Positions 1-11,791 of a DNA stretch of 64,000 nt are shown piece by piece (positions within the stretch are counted from its first letter, which is position 1; the number at the start of each line of letters is the position of its first letter). The translations under genes and the position numbers were made by a program. The notes below the pieces were generated by a model, which searched no databases, was not told the origin of the DNA, and saw nothing but the letters and a program-made list of their open reading frames with translations. Source of the stretch: Stictocephala bisonia (lineage: Eukaryota > Arthropoda > Insecta > Hemiptera > Membracidae). The DNA lies in contig JAQJVL010000149.1 in assembly GCA_035578905.1 (NCBI GenBank), positions 1,426,001 to 1,490,000 of the forward strand, written 5' to 3'.

Positions 1-276
1 TGTGTGTATGTTATTATCAGCCGTAAAATAAAATGAAAACATTTGAAATAGACTTATTAATAACATTGGTTGTTTATAATTATACTATAAATAGAGTCCA
101 AATAAAGTGCAGTAAGTGAGCTACTGTAAATGACTTTATGTAATATGATTTTACTTAATACAGTTTAATAACTAATATTTGAAGTCAAAAGTTACATGCC
201 TAGGCTGAAGGCCAAGAGATCACGAGCACAGCGAGTGACGGGGTTTACACGAAAAGCGTGCAGGGGTATCCCCTAG
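1..276 (+). mobile_element. Helitron-like non-autonomous element, 3' part
   Basis: The segment ends in CTAG followed by T at 276/277, and a GC-rich imperfect hairpin lies just before that end (about 205-270). This is the usual Helitron 3' terminus. The same sequence occurs in reverse at 48881..49535, where the copy is full length, so this copy is cut by the left edge of the window. No coding sequence is visible. Confidence 0.7.
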
Positions 277-636
277 TTAATATTAATTACAGTAGGCTCA
301 CGATTATCCAGCTCTAAACTAATCCGACCTCAGTACAATCCGGCTCTGCTGCCTTACAATTAAACAAATTACTATAAACACAATACATTAAAACATTTTA
401 AAAATAAATTGATATAACAAATGTTGTGATATAAATGTCTTATATATAACATAATTAATCCTACGACTATAAATATATAAGTTTCCCAGGGTGTTCAATA
501 ACAGTTATAGAAGTATAGACATTTTCTTCTTGTAGAAGAGAATTATTTGCCCTGTTAACCCTGCAGTTATTAAAAAATCTGCATAAAAAAAGCTATTCAT
601 TTCCTTATTCTATACCTGTAAGTTAATCAATATATT
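277..636. other. Intronic AT-rich stretch, nothing recognised
   Basis: No ORF, repeat or RNA gene could be supported here. It is presumed intron of the + strand gene whose last exon begins at 2054. Confidence 0.5.
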
Positions 637-1546
637 TATACGAGGCTGATTTTAAAGTAAGTACCGTTTTGGAATACCGTCGTTATAGCGCTGCAATCAG
701 GGTTTCATGCATGCACTTTATGTACCACTATCTGTTGGCAAGCCACATCTGCCGTTACAAATCCATTTGATAGTGTTTAACATGCATCTTCCGATTGATT
801 ATGCTGCCGAGTGTGAAATATAAGCTGTGTAAGTTTTCTTAACGCTTAGAGCAAGAAAGCAGCTGACATTCATAGTGAGATCTATCACAGTGACAATTTG
901 TTCTAAAAAATTGTCACCAAATTAGTTTATTAAGTTTTAGGTATGTGAGAGAACTAGCTAAACTTTTTTTCGGTGATTCTCACAAAACATTTGCTTTTAT
1001 GACTCCATCAGGATTTTGGGAACCAGCATAAGCATAACTCTCACTACTTCAAATGTTCTATCACAATTTCATAAATTATACTTCTTGACACTGAGGACAC
1101 TTACTATATAACGCTGCAGTTGTAAATCTGTTTTCTCTGACTTTTTCATTAACATTTTGCACCAAATCATCAGTAATGAGTAAAGGTTGTCTACTTACTT
1201 CTTTTCTCTTTATGCACAATCTTTAAAAGCTATCACCCATTTCTGTACCGTCCCATCATGCATTCTGTTTTCTCCATAAACAACACAGATCTCACAATGA
1301 ATGTCAGCTGCTTTCACGCCTTTAGCATTACGAAAACTTGATCACAACGTGTACTTTATAGTTGCCATTTTCAATTGGAGGAGGCATTTTAAACACTCAC
1401 AAGCAACCTTAAATACTGTCGAATAGATCCGTAACGCCGTCTGTGACTTGCCAACAGATAGTGGTACACAGCGTGCATGCACCAACCGCAGCGTTACAAT
1501 GGCAGTATAATGGGTACTCACTTTAAAATACGCCTCTTATATTTAA
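637..1546. mobile_element. Mariner derivative with long inverted halves (head-to-head)
   Basis: The left end (TACGAGGCTGATTTTAAAG) and the right end (reverse of GGCGTATTTTAAAGTGAG) match across about 240 bp of inverted repeat, next to TA dinucleotides. Both halves start with a mariner 5' end and run inward into the same transposase N-terminus. The element therefore looks like two 5' halves facing each other. It is non-autonomous and lies in the intron before the exon at 2054. Confidence 0.75.
1100..1390 (-). pseudogene. Mariner (SETMAR-type) transposase N-terminal relic
   Basis: Reverse translation gives an N-terminal start of type MPPPIENGNYK, then NAKGVKAADIHCEIC and VYGENRMHDGTVQKWV, and later TDDLVQNVNEKVREN. 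This is the helix-turn-helix region of the SETMAR-like mariner family. Stops and frameshifts break it, and the catalytic DDD region is missing. A shorter copy of the KAADIH segment occurs on the + strand near 855-885, in the opposite arm. Confidence 0.75.
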
Positions 1547-2053
1547 TATGTAAAAAGAATTGGTGGTTATATTAATTCTTTACCATCACACTATCTGATT
1601 CTATTTTAGCTTAATAGATTTTATTTTAATCTCTAATTTTATTATATTCAATTCAACAAAAAAAGCTTTTTACAAGCCTTGTAATTTAAACATATAGTTA
1701 TAGGGTAGTAACATCTCTTTGCAAGATAATGTCAGTACGACTAGATGATCCTTTATTGTTGTATTAATGAACTATCCATTAATTAAAAGCTGTACATTAT
1801 TCCAGCAATAAATCCAAGTTCTTTGAATTAAATAATTCATTCCCAGTTATATCCGGGAGATAATTTAAAAATCTTTCTTTGACAGCTTGTTTTCTGTAGA
1901 CATGAGCTGTTCAATGGGAATAAACATGTTTCAGATCTTTCCTGAAGTTGACATACCTGCTCTATTATATAAAATTATTTTCGTACAAAAACTGTTTGTT
2001 TTCATGAATTTTAATCATAATAATTTAAATAGAACATTTCTTTTTTGTTTCAG
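1547..2053 (+). other. Intron 3' end with splice acceptor
   Basis: AT-rich sequence ends in a strong polypyrimidine tract and acceptor (TTTTTTGTTTCAG) at 2041-2053. No other feature was seen. Confidence 0.7.
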
Positions 2054-3610
2054 AAAATGCTATGGGCAGCAACAAATGCACTTCGTGAAGAAGGTATGGG
2101 TATGAATCATGAACTTTTCCGCCCCAGCATGACTGTTTTATTTAAGACATGTCAGAAACTGTGGCTGACCAAATTAGGAGGTGAAGATAAGGAGGGAAGC
2201 ACTAGTGAGAATATGCTAGCATTGACCAAGAAGTTCAGCTCATTTACAATCAAGCAGATAAGTGCAGATCCAACATCAGAACATATGGTTAAGGTGTGTA
2301 ATGATATTATGCGAATGGCAGAAACTATTCTAAACCAAGATAATGAGCAGAAACGGTCAAGTTCAGCAACATCAAAGCAAAGCTGTTCTTTGAACATTAT
2401 TAAAAATTCAGAAACTTCCAATGCCAACCAATCAATTATTGAAGATGGTCTAAGTAGCAATTTAAAATCATCAAATATTCAAAAGGAACTAATTATAAAA
2501 CTAAGCCCCTTTAAAGTTACCAGTACAAAGAAATCAAAATATAATTCACCAAAGAATAAGAAAAATATTGTTCACAAGGTAAATGGAACTACAGGTATAA
2601 GTGAAAATTCTATACAGCTATCTACACCAAAAGGCAAAAATAAACTTAGCAAAAATAACAATTTAAGCTCACCTGAATCATCATCATCATTATTTACACG
2701 TTCTAGAACACCAATGGCACAAATGGATTCAGTTTGTAATTTTACTGATCAAGATTCACCTAAACTGGCTCAAAAAGGTAGCGATAAATCTAATAGTACA
2801 GATAAAAATCACCAATCTTCTAAACTAATATTAACATCAACTGATAATATGAGCAAAATTGAATCATGTTTCAATAAAAAAAGTTATACTTCTTCAAATT
2901 TTACTAAAAACAAAATTAATCAATTTGACTGCCCTCTTGAATCTAAAAGAGGCAATTCAAAGAAATTGCTAAATCTAGAGTCAGAGAGCTTAGAAACTAA
3001 ATTGGACGAGTCAGATGATGGATTTGAGAAAAATAAAGAAAACAGAGGAATAGTCAGTTTAGAAAGTGATAGTCAGAAAATAGTTGAGGTGGAAAAGAGT
3101 GTTTCTAGTCATAGGTTACTTTCATCAGTGGAAAACACTCCCCAGCCTCAGAACAGAACGTTACAGTTATACAGGCTGTCAAATAGTGGTGGTGAACACG
3201 TGGACCCTGAAGACTTGCAGTCTGTCTGGAAGCCCCCCAAACTAGAGGCTCACTGGGATCAGCAAATACAATCAGGAGAGATATTTCATTCTGTCAGCCA
3301 GTCGTCTCCTCCACAACTCATCCCACACTGGGAGCAGCCAAGCAGCGAGACCAGTACACCACTGCCTGACTCGATAATGACCCACTGGCAGCAGATGTCA
3401 GCTAGCAGTTTAAATACTTCAGATAAAATAATGTTCGATTACGAAGATACATCGTATGAAATTGTTTTCCCATCCACCAACGAAGATGACACAAGAGCAT
3501 CATCTATTTGTGCTCCATTTGAATATCCACACTTGGTGGATGACTCTAAAAGTGGTTTTAACTCAGTTTTTGTAATGGGAAGTTTTAGCGGGAATTCTAA
3601 TAGTAATTGA
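2054..3610 (+). CDS. 3'-terminal exon of an unrecognised gene (possibly a Treslin/MTBP-like replication factor)
   Basis: The exon follows a strong acceptor at 2053 and stays open for 518 codons to TGA at 3608-3610. Its first ~95 residues look folded and helical (KMLWAATNALREEG, HELFRPSMTVLFKTC, MLALTKKF, and a helix ending near MAETIL). The rest is a disordered S/N/K-rich tail with many SP or TP sites (for example STPKGK, SRTPMA, QDSPKL, ENTPQP). Near the C-terminus three HWxQ motifs occur at about 3250 (AHWDQ), 3322 (PHWEQ) and 3379 (THWQQ). The helical block loosely resembles, from memory, the C-terminal helical region of MTBP, and the phospho-site-rich tail would suit a Treslin/TICRR or MTBP-like protein; that is a weak hypothesis. 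Upstream exons are outside the window, so the start and full length are unknown. Confidence 0.8.
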   Translation, partial: KMLWAATNALREEGMGMNHELFRPSMTVLFKTCQKLWLTKLGGEDKEGSTSENMLALTKKFSSFTIKQISADPTSEHMVKVCNDIMRMAETILNQDNEQKRSSSATSKQSCSLNIIKNSETSNANQSIIEDGLSSNLKSSNIQKELIIKLSPFKVTSTKKSKYNSPKNKKNIVHKVNGTTGISENSIQLSTPKGKNKLSKNNNLSSPESSSSLFTRSRTPMAQMDSVCNFTDQDSPKLAQKGSDKSNSTDKNHQSSKLILTSTDNMSKIESCFNKKSYTSSNFTKNKINQFDCPLESKRGNSKKLLNLESESLETKLDESDDGFEKNKENRGIVSLESDSQKIVEVEKSVSSHRLLSSVENTPQPQNRTLQLYRLSNSGGEHVDPEDLQSVWKPPKLEAHWDQQIQSGEIFHSVSQSSPPQLIPHWEQPSSETSTPLPDSIMTHWQQMSASSLNTSDKIMFDYEDTSYEIVFPSTNEDDTRASSICAPFEYPHLVDDSKSGFNSVFVMGSFSGNSNSN

Positions 3611-3943
3611 TTTTAAGTAATTTTGTAATGTAACTATAGAGAATGATAAATTAATTTTATTATGAGGCCTTATGGAGCGGAGGGTTGTATTTAATATAAT
3701 AGAGGATGTAATATTTCCAATGTAAAAAAGTTCCTTTAAAACACGATTAGGCTCAATTATTTGTCTTAATATATTTGTAGGGATGTTAATATAATTGCAT
3801 ATTTTACGAACTGTTGCAAGGATTTTATGATCCCTGTTTTATATAAAACTTACATTTATTTAACCCTGAAACTAGCAATTTGTAATTTGAAGATAATTTT
3901 CAGTGAAGGGATCATAAAATATTTAAATTTTGTGAGATTAAAA
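3611..3943 (+). other. 3' UTR / downstream flank
   Basis: AT-rich sequence follows the stop codon. No AATAAA is seen immediately after the stop, so the transcript end is not resolved and may run into or past the piggyBac-type MITE that starts at 3944. Confidence 0.45.
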
Positions 3944-5048
3944 TTAACCCTTTGGCTGCTGGGGTGAATATTTTTTTTCTGAAAACTGCCAGGGTTTTAT
4001 GCATGTGTGTACCCAAAACTGCGTGGCTACAATCCTTGTTTTTGCATAAACATTTATAGAAATCTAAGTATTTTATTTAATTTTTAAATGTTTTAATGAT
4101 TTATTTTTTATTTATTGGCAAATTAAATTGGCTATATAAATCATTATGGAAATATTCCCTAGTACCCTATACAAATATGTTTTGCTACCAAAATATACAC
4201 AAAACATTTTTTTTCGTAAATTTTTTACAATAAAAAACATTTTATATAAATACTAAAACCATTCTCTATATTATTTTCCAAAAGCAAATATTTTGAAAAA
4301 TAAATCCTGAAAATTTCAAGAGTATTGCTCTAAATTTACAAAATTTATTATTATAAATGTAATAAAGCAGCTCTTACTTGGTTTTTGGTGATCCGAAGTA
4401 TATCCGTGATTATGCACAGTGTACAGTATATATAAACATTATTTACTATTGGGTTTATTGAACATTGAAAATAATCATGTTTTAAGAATAAAAAGAGCAT
4501 TAAAAATTCTTTACAATCTACACACAAGTATTTTTACACAAATTCACTGGTAAGCATGGAAGATTAGGCACTCTTGAGTGCACCCCAAGACCACGTCTAA
4601 CACACACTGTGCGTGATCTGCTCACTAACTGGTGATTTATGTCCATTCATGTTGAACAAACAATAAACAACTCGCACAAATAACCGCACATCACATAATA
4701 AACACAACGTAATGAGGATTGTAACCGCTCGACAATAGAGCGCCAGACGTCAGATACCACAACGGTCAGCTGATAAGATTGACATTTTCCAAAGATGTAT
4801 ATTATAAATTAACATACATAATTAGGTATTGAAACTAATATGAAATTAAAGTATTTCTATCTGTATTAATATTAAAGCAAATTTAACAAGGATAACTAAA
4901 AAAAATTACAGCGCTACGAATTAATTACACATTGATATATCGTTGCAAAGCAGTTTTGGGCAAAACTCTGTACAAAAATATATCATTGTGAAGCAGTTTT
5001 CAGTCAAAATAACAACAATATATCATTGTAGGGCAGCCAAAGGGTTAA
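3944..5048. mobile_element. PiggyBac-type MITE
   Basis: The element is bounded by TTAA and has perfect 16-bp inverted termini, TTAACCCTTTGGCTGC and GCAGCCAAAGGGTTAA. Near the right end a short subterminal motif of type ATATATCATTGT..GCAG recurs about three times (4930-5040). No transposase ORF is present. TTAA ends are diagnostic for the piggyBac superfamily, and the GCTGC tip is shared with the elements at 32732 and 37500. Confidence 0.85.
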
Positions 5049-7731
5049 CAGATTGTTGTTTTATTTCACAAAACCCTAAGACAGGCTTTGGATTAAAATA
5101 TTAACTATAAAAATTTGTATGTATTTAATAAGTCACTAACATAAACAAAGATTCTTTAAAATACATTTAGAACATATTTCATACTAAAACATCTCTAACC
5201 CAAATAGAAATATTTGAGGTTTCTAGGAAATTCAGAAATATTTGTCTTTTTGAAAGTTTCATACTATTAAGGTTTGTGCTATCGAAGCTTCATTTTAATC
5301 ATTAGTCATTAATAAAAGAATACAATAGTAAAACTTAGCCTAGTTAAATCCATCAGTATTTTAGTATCTGTCTTTTTATTAAATTTATGTTTGGCAGAAT
5401 TTATCACAAATTACTTGAGCATCTGTTGTAAACAATCCATACATAAATATCAGACACATTTTTCTTTTAAGGCTTGTGAAAAATATTTTCAGGATTAGTA
5501 AGTTAATTTTTGAAGTTTGTTTTATTATAGTTCACAGAAATACTTTAAAATGTAATTCTGTAGTCTGGGATGTCTTGATATCTATACTTTCTAAACTACA
5601 ATTTCTGTTTTTCATAAAGGTGGAGGAAGACTTTTTCTTCATAACTTTATAACTATTATAAAAAGTTGAGGAAGTTTGCTGTTTTATTTAAACTCTGCTG
5701 CTTCTTCTTTTATATTATATTTCCTGTTGTAACCTTTTTCACTAATTCCATACTGTTTAAATTGGACTCATCCAACTCTTCATACAACTTGTTCTTTCTT
5801 TGAATTTCAACAATTCAAACTATGACCATCTTATTAGGAGTTCCTTAATTAATTATTAAAATAAATAAACTAATTTTTATTTTATCAGTCTAGCCTATTA
5901 AATGTGAATTTAAATTCTGTTTCTCCTAGATATCCAGATTGTCTATCTCAGATCTTCAACTGTTTCTGAGATAAATTTGTCCCAGGAATTTGGAAAATCT
6001 TAGTACTCGACTTAGGAGATGCAGATTTTGCGGTGTCAATTTTTATTTTATTTTTTTAAATCAATGTAAAACTGATTTCTATTTTACTAGATCCATTTAC
6101 ACTGGTCCAACATTTCGGTATATGACAAAATCTTGTCCTTTTTTTATTGGGAATTCTTTGACAGCTGTGATCAGTTATATGTCATATGTGACAGGTGATG
6201 GTACTTAAAAATATTTTTATTAAAATGTTGGTTTCTTTTGTTTAAAATCATGTTGCTAACTTTCCAATCATTACAAAATTGTAATTATAATACTAATTAT
6301 TTTGCAACAAATGTTTCATAAAGGATTCAAAATGAGAGAGCATATCATGTTTTGAATAATTTGTTCTTTTCATGAGCATTTCATTTTTTAGTTTATAGGA
6401 AACAGCATTTCAAGTGTATATTAATCTTGATAGAGTGTTACGAAAAGAAAACTGGTCAGTCAGTAAATGGTAATCTTTATGCATATTACTGTATCTAACT
6501 TATGTATGAATGAGAAACTGAATATGCCACTGTCAGAAGAAAGAGCCAAGTCAACTAATCACTAATAATTACACTCAATTATAATTATGCTTTATCAAAC
6601 TTTTAATTCAGTTCAACACACATTTGTTCAAAAGAATCGTAAATTTAAAAATAGCTCATTTAATTCTAATTGGTTACTGTGCATTTTTCATTGATTTTCA
6701 TCACAAGTCACAAGAATACCACAACCATTGCGGTTCTGATTGTGAAAATTGGTGCAGCCATTTTTAAAATTCATCACTGCATTACACTGCTTTCGTTAAA
6801 TTTGCATACACTTCAGTTTGCAATAGTTTTCAATTGATTTGTAGATTTTTTACAACAAAACCCAAACTACTTCTCACAAGAAAGAAGCAAATATTTTAAT
6901 AACTAAAGTGATTAAAGTAGAAGATACACAGCTCTGTGTGTACTGAGAATGAATAATGATGAATGCGTATTTGAATGAATTGTAAGCCCCACTGCCATGC
7001 TGTCATAACATCCTGTTACTTTCTGTACATCCCTCTTATTTTGTTCATTTTAGCAGTAGCTAGTTTTATAACAATAAATTATGTATAGTGTATCAAAACA
7101 AGTGATCTTTTAAACGTCATAAGACAATAAAATTAATTTTTATGATTAGGGTGAGAACTTAATATAATGTAGAAAAAAGCAAATATATGGAAGAGCAATA
7201 AAATAATTCAATAGCGTTAGCAACAGATTTGTTGCATTTTTCTCTCCAAATTAGTATTAAAATATATCACCAAAACAAACTATTTACCTTATATAAAAAT
7301 GCTTCGATGTGGTGTCGTCGTAGAATCATTTATACTTTTATATTTTATGTTCTAGTTAATACAAAATCACTGCACTAAAAATAATAGTATTGACTAAGCT
7401 AAGCACCTATAAATGATTGTTTATTCTTGCCAAATTATATTCTGATGATTTTTTCACTCTTTGTTGTACTGAGAAAGATCACAGTGAAACGACAATGTAA
7501 TGAATGAAAAATGTTTCTAAGATAAAGTTAGTGATTTTAAGCTATTACTTTAGATTTATTCAGGAAAAGGTAGTCACCCAATCAAAAATTCAAGGTCCTA
7601 AATGAATACACATAAAATATACACTTTTATAAGACTGAATTTTTTAGTTAAATGTTACGTTAGCCAATGAATTTTTAAAGCTTGTGTGGCTATTGCAGAT
7701 GTTTGCATTGTAATTGTGAATATAATAATTG
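5049..7731. other. Gene-free AT-rich stretch
   Basis: Only short ORFs without recognisable motifs occur (for example 5990-6208). I see no repeat termini, RNA gene or exon-like block. It probably separates the + gene from LIG4. Confidence 0.5.
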
Positions 7732-7958
7732 TTAACAACTAGTTCTTCCGGTGTCAACAGCGTCAACGGACTATTTACAATATATACAGTTCCAGACGTT
7801 TCGCCCATGCTACGATGTGGCATCCTCAGTGGTTAGGCTGAGACAGTCTCAGCCTAACCACTGAGGATGCCACATCGTAGCATGGGCGAAACGTCTGGAA
7901 CTGTATATATTGTAAATAGTCCGTTGACGCGGTTGACACCGGAAGAACTAGTTGTTAA
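7732..7958. repeat. Near-perfect palindrome with hammerhead-like cores (Penelope-type LTR fragment?)
   Basis: Two 113-bp arms (7732-7844 and 7846-7958) are almost perfectly complementary around one central base. The right arm contains CTGAGGA (7861-7867), a stem-loop, and GAAACGTC (7888-7895), flanked by CCA and TGG that can pair. This is the arrangement of a minimal type I hammerhead with a 2-bp helix III. The left arm carries the same on the - strand. Such motifs are known from Penelope-like elements and retrozymes; assignment to them is inference. Confidence 0.7.
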
Positions 7959-8199
7959 TAATGACTCCAGCCGCTTAAGCTTACGAAATAGGAATAAAAA
8001 TTGTTCTTTGTTTCGGAATCTGAGTGTGTCATAAGAAAATAAAAGAAGCCCTGTTTTATACATAATGTAGATAACTTAAGGGTAAGCCTGAAACATTTCA
8101 TTTTGTAAAAAGGACATTTTTCTAAAAGGGAAAACAAATAATATGAATAGTTCAGTGATTAAAATATATAATTTAGTTGTACTAAAACATACATTTGAC

Positions 8200-8460
8200 T
8201 CTCAATGGTCATCCTCAATCGTCATCTACGAATAACGTACCTCAATGGTTAACTATACTGACATACCTTCGATTGTTATCTACACTAACATACCTCGATT
8301 GTCATCTACAATAATATACTTTGATTAACGTACTTTGGTGGTAAAGGTACACTGACATACTTTGATGGTCATCTACACTAAATACTTCAGTGGTCATGCA
8401 CACTGAGATATCTCGATGATCATCTATACTAACATGCTTTGATGGTCATCTACACTATTT
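8200..8460. repeat. Degenerate minisatellite, ~30-35 bp unit
   Basis: Variants of TTTGATGGTCATCTACACTAAC-like units recur about eight times with substitutions and small indels (shared core GGTCATCTACACTAA). No ORF is conserved across the units. Confidence 0.7.
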
Positions 8461-9384
8461 GACTGATATTTTGTTCTTCAAGAAATAAAAAGAATGACTA
8501 CTCAAATATAACACATGATATCAGATCATAAAACAAGGTTTAATTAAATCTTTGCTATTCATTTTGTAGAGTAAGAATATTTGGTAGCTTTGACTAAGCA
8601 AAGGAGCCAAATAGTGGACTTATGTTTTAGTGTTTTAGATCTCTAAACATCTGGGCTTCCTGAATAAATCCCTTCTAACTGATGAGTGATCTCAAGTGTA
8701 TATTTTGTACTATAAAATCAATTTGTTGTTAATAGATTTAGTAGGCTAGTTAATTTATTTTTATAATATTGTATGTAAAATTGAATGACAATAATTTGAT
8801 TTGGGTTATTATTTTATTTTAAGTCTATAATTTTAATGTGTACTGATAATATCCTACAGGCTTTTAGAAGTATAATCAATTTTTGAAACAACACCTAACT
8901 GTTCATTTTCTCTTTAGGCTTTAAAGTTTGTAACAATAGCAAAACTTAATGTGATATTTTAAAATTAACTTCCCTAAAATAAATTTGATACTGCCACAGA
9001 TGATTGTTTTTTTTTCAATTTGTATAAATTTTCACTTATACTTTTAGTTTAATATAATTTAAAATTAATCAAATTTGAATTGTATAGATAAATAATTTTA
9101 AAATCAATACTGCAGGTTGTGTACTATGTTTAGGCTGGTTTGATTTGGTTTGGTACAGGGTTGGGCCGGAGTGGTCTAGTATCAGTGCCCGCCCTGCTTC
9201 AGCTTACCCACCCGTCATAAACTGAGGGAACATAACAAGCCTTTCCACTTCCTATGTAAACACAACTGAATGTCTGAAAACATATTGAAAATCAATAAAA
9301 CCATAAATATTTACTGTATTGCGTTAGGCGCAAACAGTTGGTATATAAAACATTACCCAAGTATAAAAAAGTAATAAAATTATA
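8461..9384. other. AT-rich stretch, nothing recognised
   Basis: A slightly GC-richer patch near 9140-9200 was examined but shows no conserved motif or repeat boundary. Confidence 0.4.
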
Positions 9385-9947
9385 CAGTAGAACTTGGATA
9401 ATTCGAACCTGAAGGGACCAATGCGAAAATTCGAATTATCCAATACTTCAAATTAACCAAGTTGTATTTTTTATGTAACTTTCATGATCCTAAAAGGCTT
9501 AAAATAATACCCACAAATTACTTTTTTAATATAAAATTTAATGTATTCATTTAAAGTTCACTTTAACACTATTAACTATCACTATTAACATAACTATAGA
9601 GGCATACAGTATGTAAAAATTACAATAATGAAGGTTTAACGATCGCAACATAATGGCGGGGCGCGCCGTGGGGTGGGGAAGAGACGGATTAGGAATTCCC
9701 AGAAGGTGATTGTCTGCCGACACACTGACCAAACAATGCAAACCTCAAACGGAACCTTGTTTACAGCACATTAGTCAATGTTTCACTTTTACCATTGATG
9801 TAAAAACTTCGAATTAAAGAGATTTAACTTCGAATTATCCATGATTATTTTACATTGGTAATATTACAATGTTCAAGGGACCAACCCAAAACTTCGAATT
9901 ACAGGCAATTTCGAACTAAAGAAGTTCTAATTATCCAAGTTCTACTG
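9385..9947. mobile_element. Pogo/Tigger-type MITE
   Basis: Termini CAGTAGAACTTGGATAAT and its inverse (ATTATCCAAGTTCTACTG) are flanked by TA duplications. Several internal copies of the ATTCGAATTA-type motif repeat near both ends. This is the typical terminus of Tigger/pogo elements. There is no transposase. A GC-rich core lies at 9655-9690. Confidence 0.85.
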
Positions 9948-10253
9948 TATTTACCATCCGAAACCACCATAAAATATTGGGGTGTTCCATTAGAAAAAAT
10001 AGTTGGCTACCATGTTGGGAAGTAGCGGCAATTTTGAAAAATGTTACCTTAATACTTCTAATCACCTCAAAAACAAAGGAATGTTACCCATTTAAAATTT
10101 ACTGTCAGCTTTATAGTTTACAAGAACCTAATGGTGGCGAAGTTAAAAAAAATATCTTCTATTTGGCTTACAATAAATATTTTATCTAAGAGAAATCTTT
10201 ATGGTGGTAATTTGATTAATTAGTGAGGTCTGCCACTACTGCTGGTTAAAACA

Positions 10254-10276
10254 ATATATATATATATATACTATAT
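10254..10276. repeat. (TA)n microsatellite
   Basis: A short TA run interrupted once by CT. Confidence 0.8.
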
Positions 10277-10329
10277 ATTTGAAACAAGATCAGAGTCGTA
10301 TCATTTATTAATAGAAATAATAATGTGAT

Positions 10330-10460
10330 ATCCTGTAAAATCCAATCCATTAAGTCATCTATGACCTGCATCACTGATTCTATTTGAGCTAGCCAATCCA
10401 TCTTTAAAAGCACTCTGTACCTATGTGATCCTCATTCTTATTGCAGTCATTGTTGGAATT
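10330..10460 (-). mobile_element. LINE 3'-end fragment, same family as 44034-44231
   Basis: The segment (AAATCCAATCCATTAAG, CATCTATGACCTGCATCACT, TATGTGATCC) aligns with the C-terminal/3' coding end of the non-LTR element at 44034-44231. It is short and decayed. Confidence 0.6.
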
Positions 10461-11365
10461 CTATTAGTAGTATCATGAGATTCATCGGGTATCTCAGGGA
10501 AGTAAAAGGTTGTACTCGTAACTGGTTGATTATCAGGTCTAGCTCCAGATCCAATTTCACAGTTACGTTTTCAGTTACAATATTGGTAGTCTTTTTTAAA
10601 AAAAGCTTCTGAAATTGTTGGCCGCTTCCCACTTTTTTGGATCTTACCCTTTTGTGCACCATTCAAATAATAACGTTTGTTGTCCATAGCAATCTGTTAA
10701 AATCATACACTCTTACAATCAAGCTCAAGTGCAGTATAACTTGTCAAAGTAACAAAAATATCCAGACAAAATAAAAGTATGTATGTATTCAACATGCAAT
10801 GCAACTCAGTAGGCACTTGACAAATTGACATGACCCACTGGCAATGAGTGCGAAAATGAGACTGTGTTTTCTGTAATATTAGACAATGACAGGCAGGTGG
10901 CAAAATGCATGGCAGGTGAGAGTGGGAAGGGGGATGGTCAGCTGTTTGTAGCTGTGCAATAAGATTCATTCTTCAATATGAATGAATGACTCTGAAAGGC
11001 ATGGGAAGGCTTCAAAGTACGTGGAATAACATGGAGTTAGATTTTAATTAATTGAAAAGTAGCAGATGTTCAAATGTAAGTAATGATCCAATCAATTTTA
11101 ACAGCGTGTAAATGGTGTTACATACAAATACAAACAACAGTAAATGGTGTTTGTAATATTGAAGAGGTTAGATCTTTCACAATGTAAACCCTTGATCTCG
11201 CAGTTGGTTTTCCCTGAATAGGAAAAAAGAAAAAAATATCAGCTGATTTTTGACCAATATGCAAACTTTTGTTTTAAAATCTATAAAAATTAGTAAATTA
11301 TGCTAAACATGCTTGTGTTTGGTATCTAAATGTTCAAAATAGACCAGGCAGGCTTATCATATAGT
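10461..11365. other. Stretch without recognised gene
   Basis: ORFs on the - strand at 10447-10662 and 10703-10969 have no recognisable domain and could be remains of the adjacent LINE fragment. Confidence 0.35.
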
Positions 11366-11718
11366 TGGCACTGGTGGCGCAGTGCTGTAGCCCAGCTACT
11401 TGGGGACAAAGTGTTTGGGAGATTGTAGGCGATAGGTTCCATGCTCGGTTCTCTTAATACTGACACGGCATCCGTTCAATGGTTGTCATCAACGTGGACA
11501 CTACTAGAGAGGTCTGGAGTGTCCATGTTGAATGGTAGTCAAGTTTCAGATGTTGTTTAGGGAAGAGAACTGAGTGTCAGACTTGTCAGTTAGCTGAAAA
11601 TCAGACCAACACTACGTGGTTCGGATTCCACGTAAAGCTGTAGGTCCCATAGATGCCCTGGCTATTAATAAATAGTCCTTTCTGAGCTAAGTCGAACTCA
11701 GATAGTAACAATGACTAT

Positions 11719-11720
<2 letters not shown>
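11366..11720 (+). mobile_element. SINE-like repeat, family A
   Basis: It begins GGCACTGGTGGCGCAGTG, with a box-A-like segment and a box-B-like GGTTCCATGCTC at about 11436. The 3' part (GGCTATTAATAAATAGTCC, AGTAACAATGACTA) is shared with fragments at 47826-48290. A second copy starts at 48050. A TA-rich tail follows at 11716-11750. Confidence 0.65.
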
Positions 11721-11750
<30 letters not shown>

Positions 11751-11791
11751 GCTCCTAGCCAAGCTTGCAGATTGCAAGCTTTTGTATTATA

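Noticed and set aside
2152..2460. ORF on the - strand opposite the + exon
   Set aside because: It is a shadow of the coding exon, with no recognisable motif.
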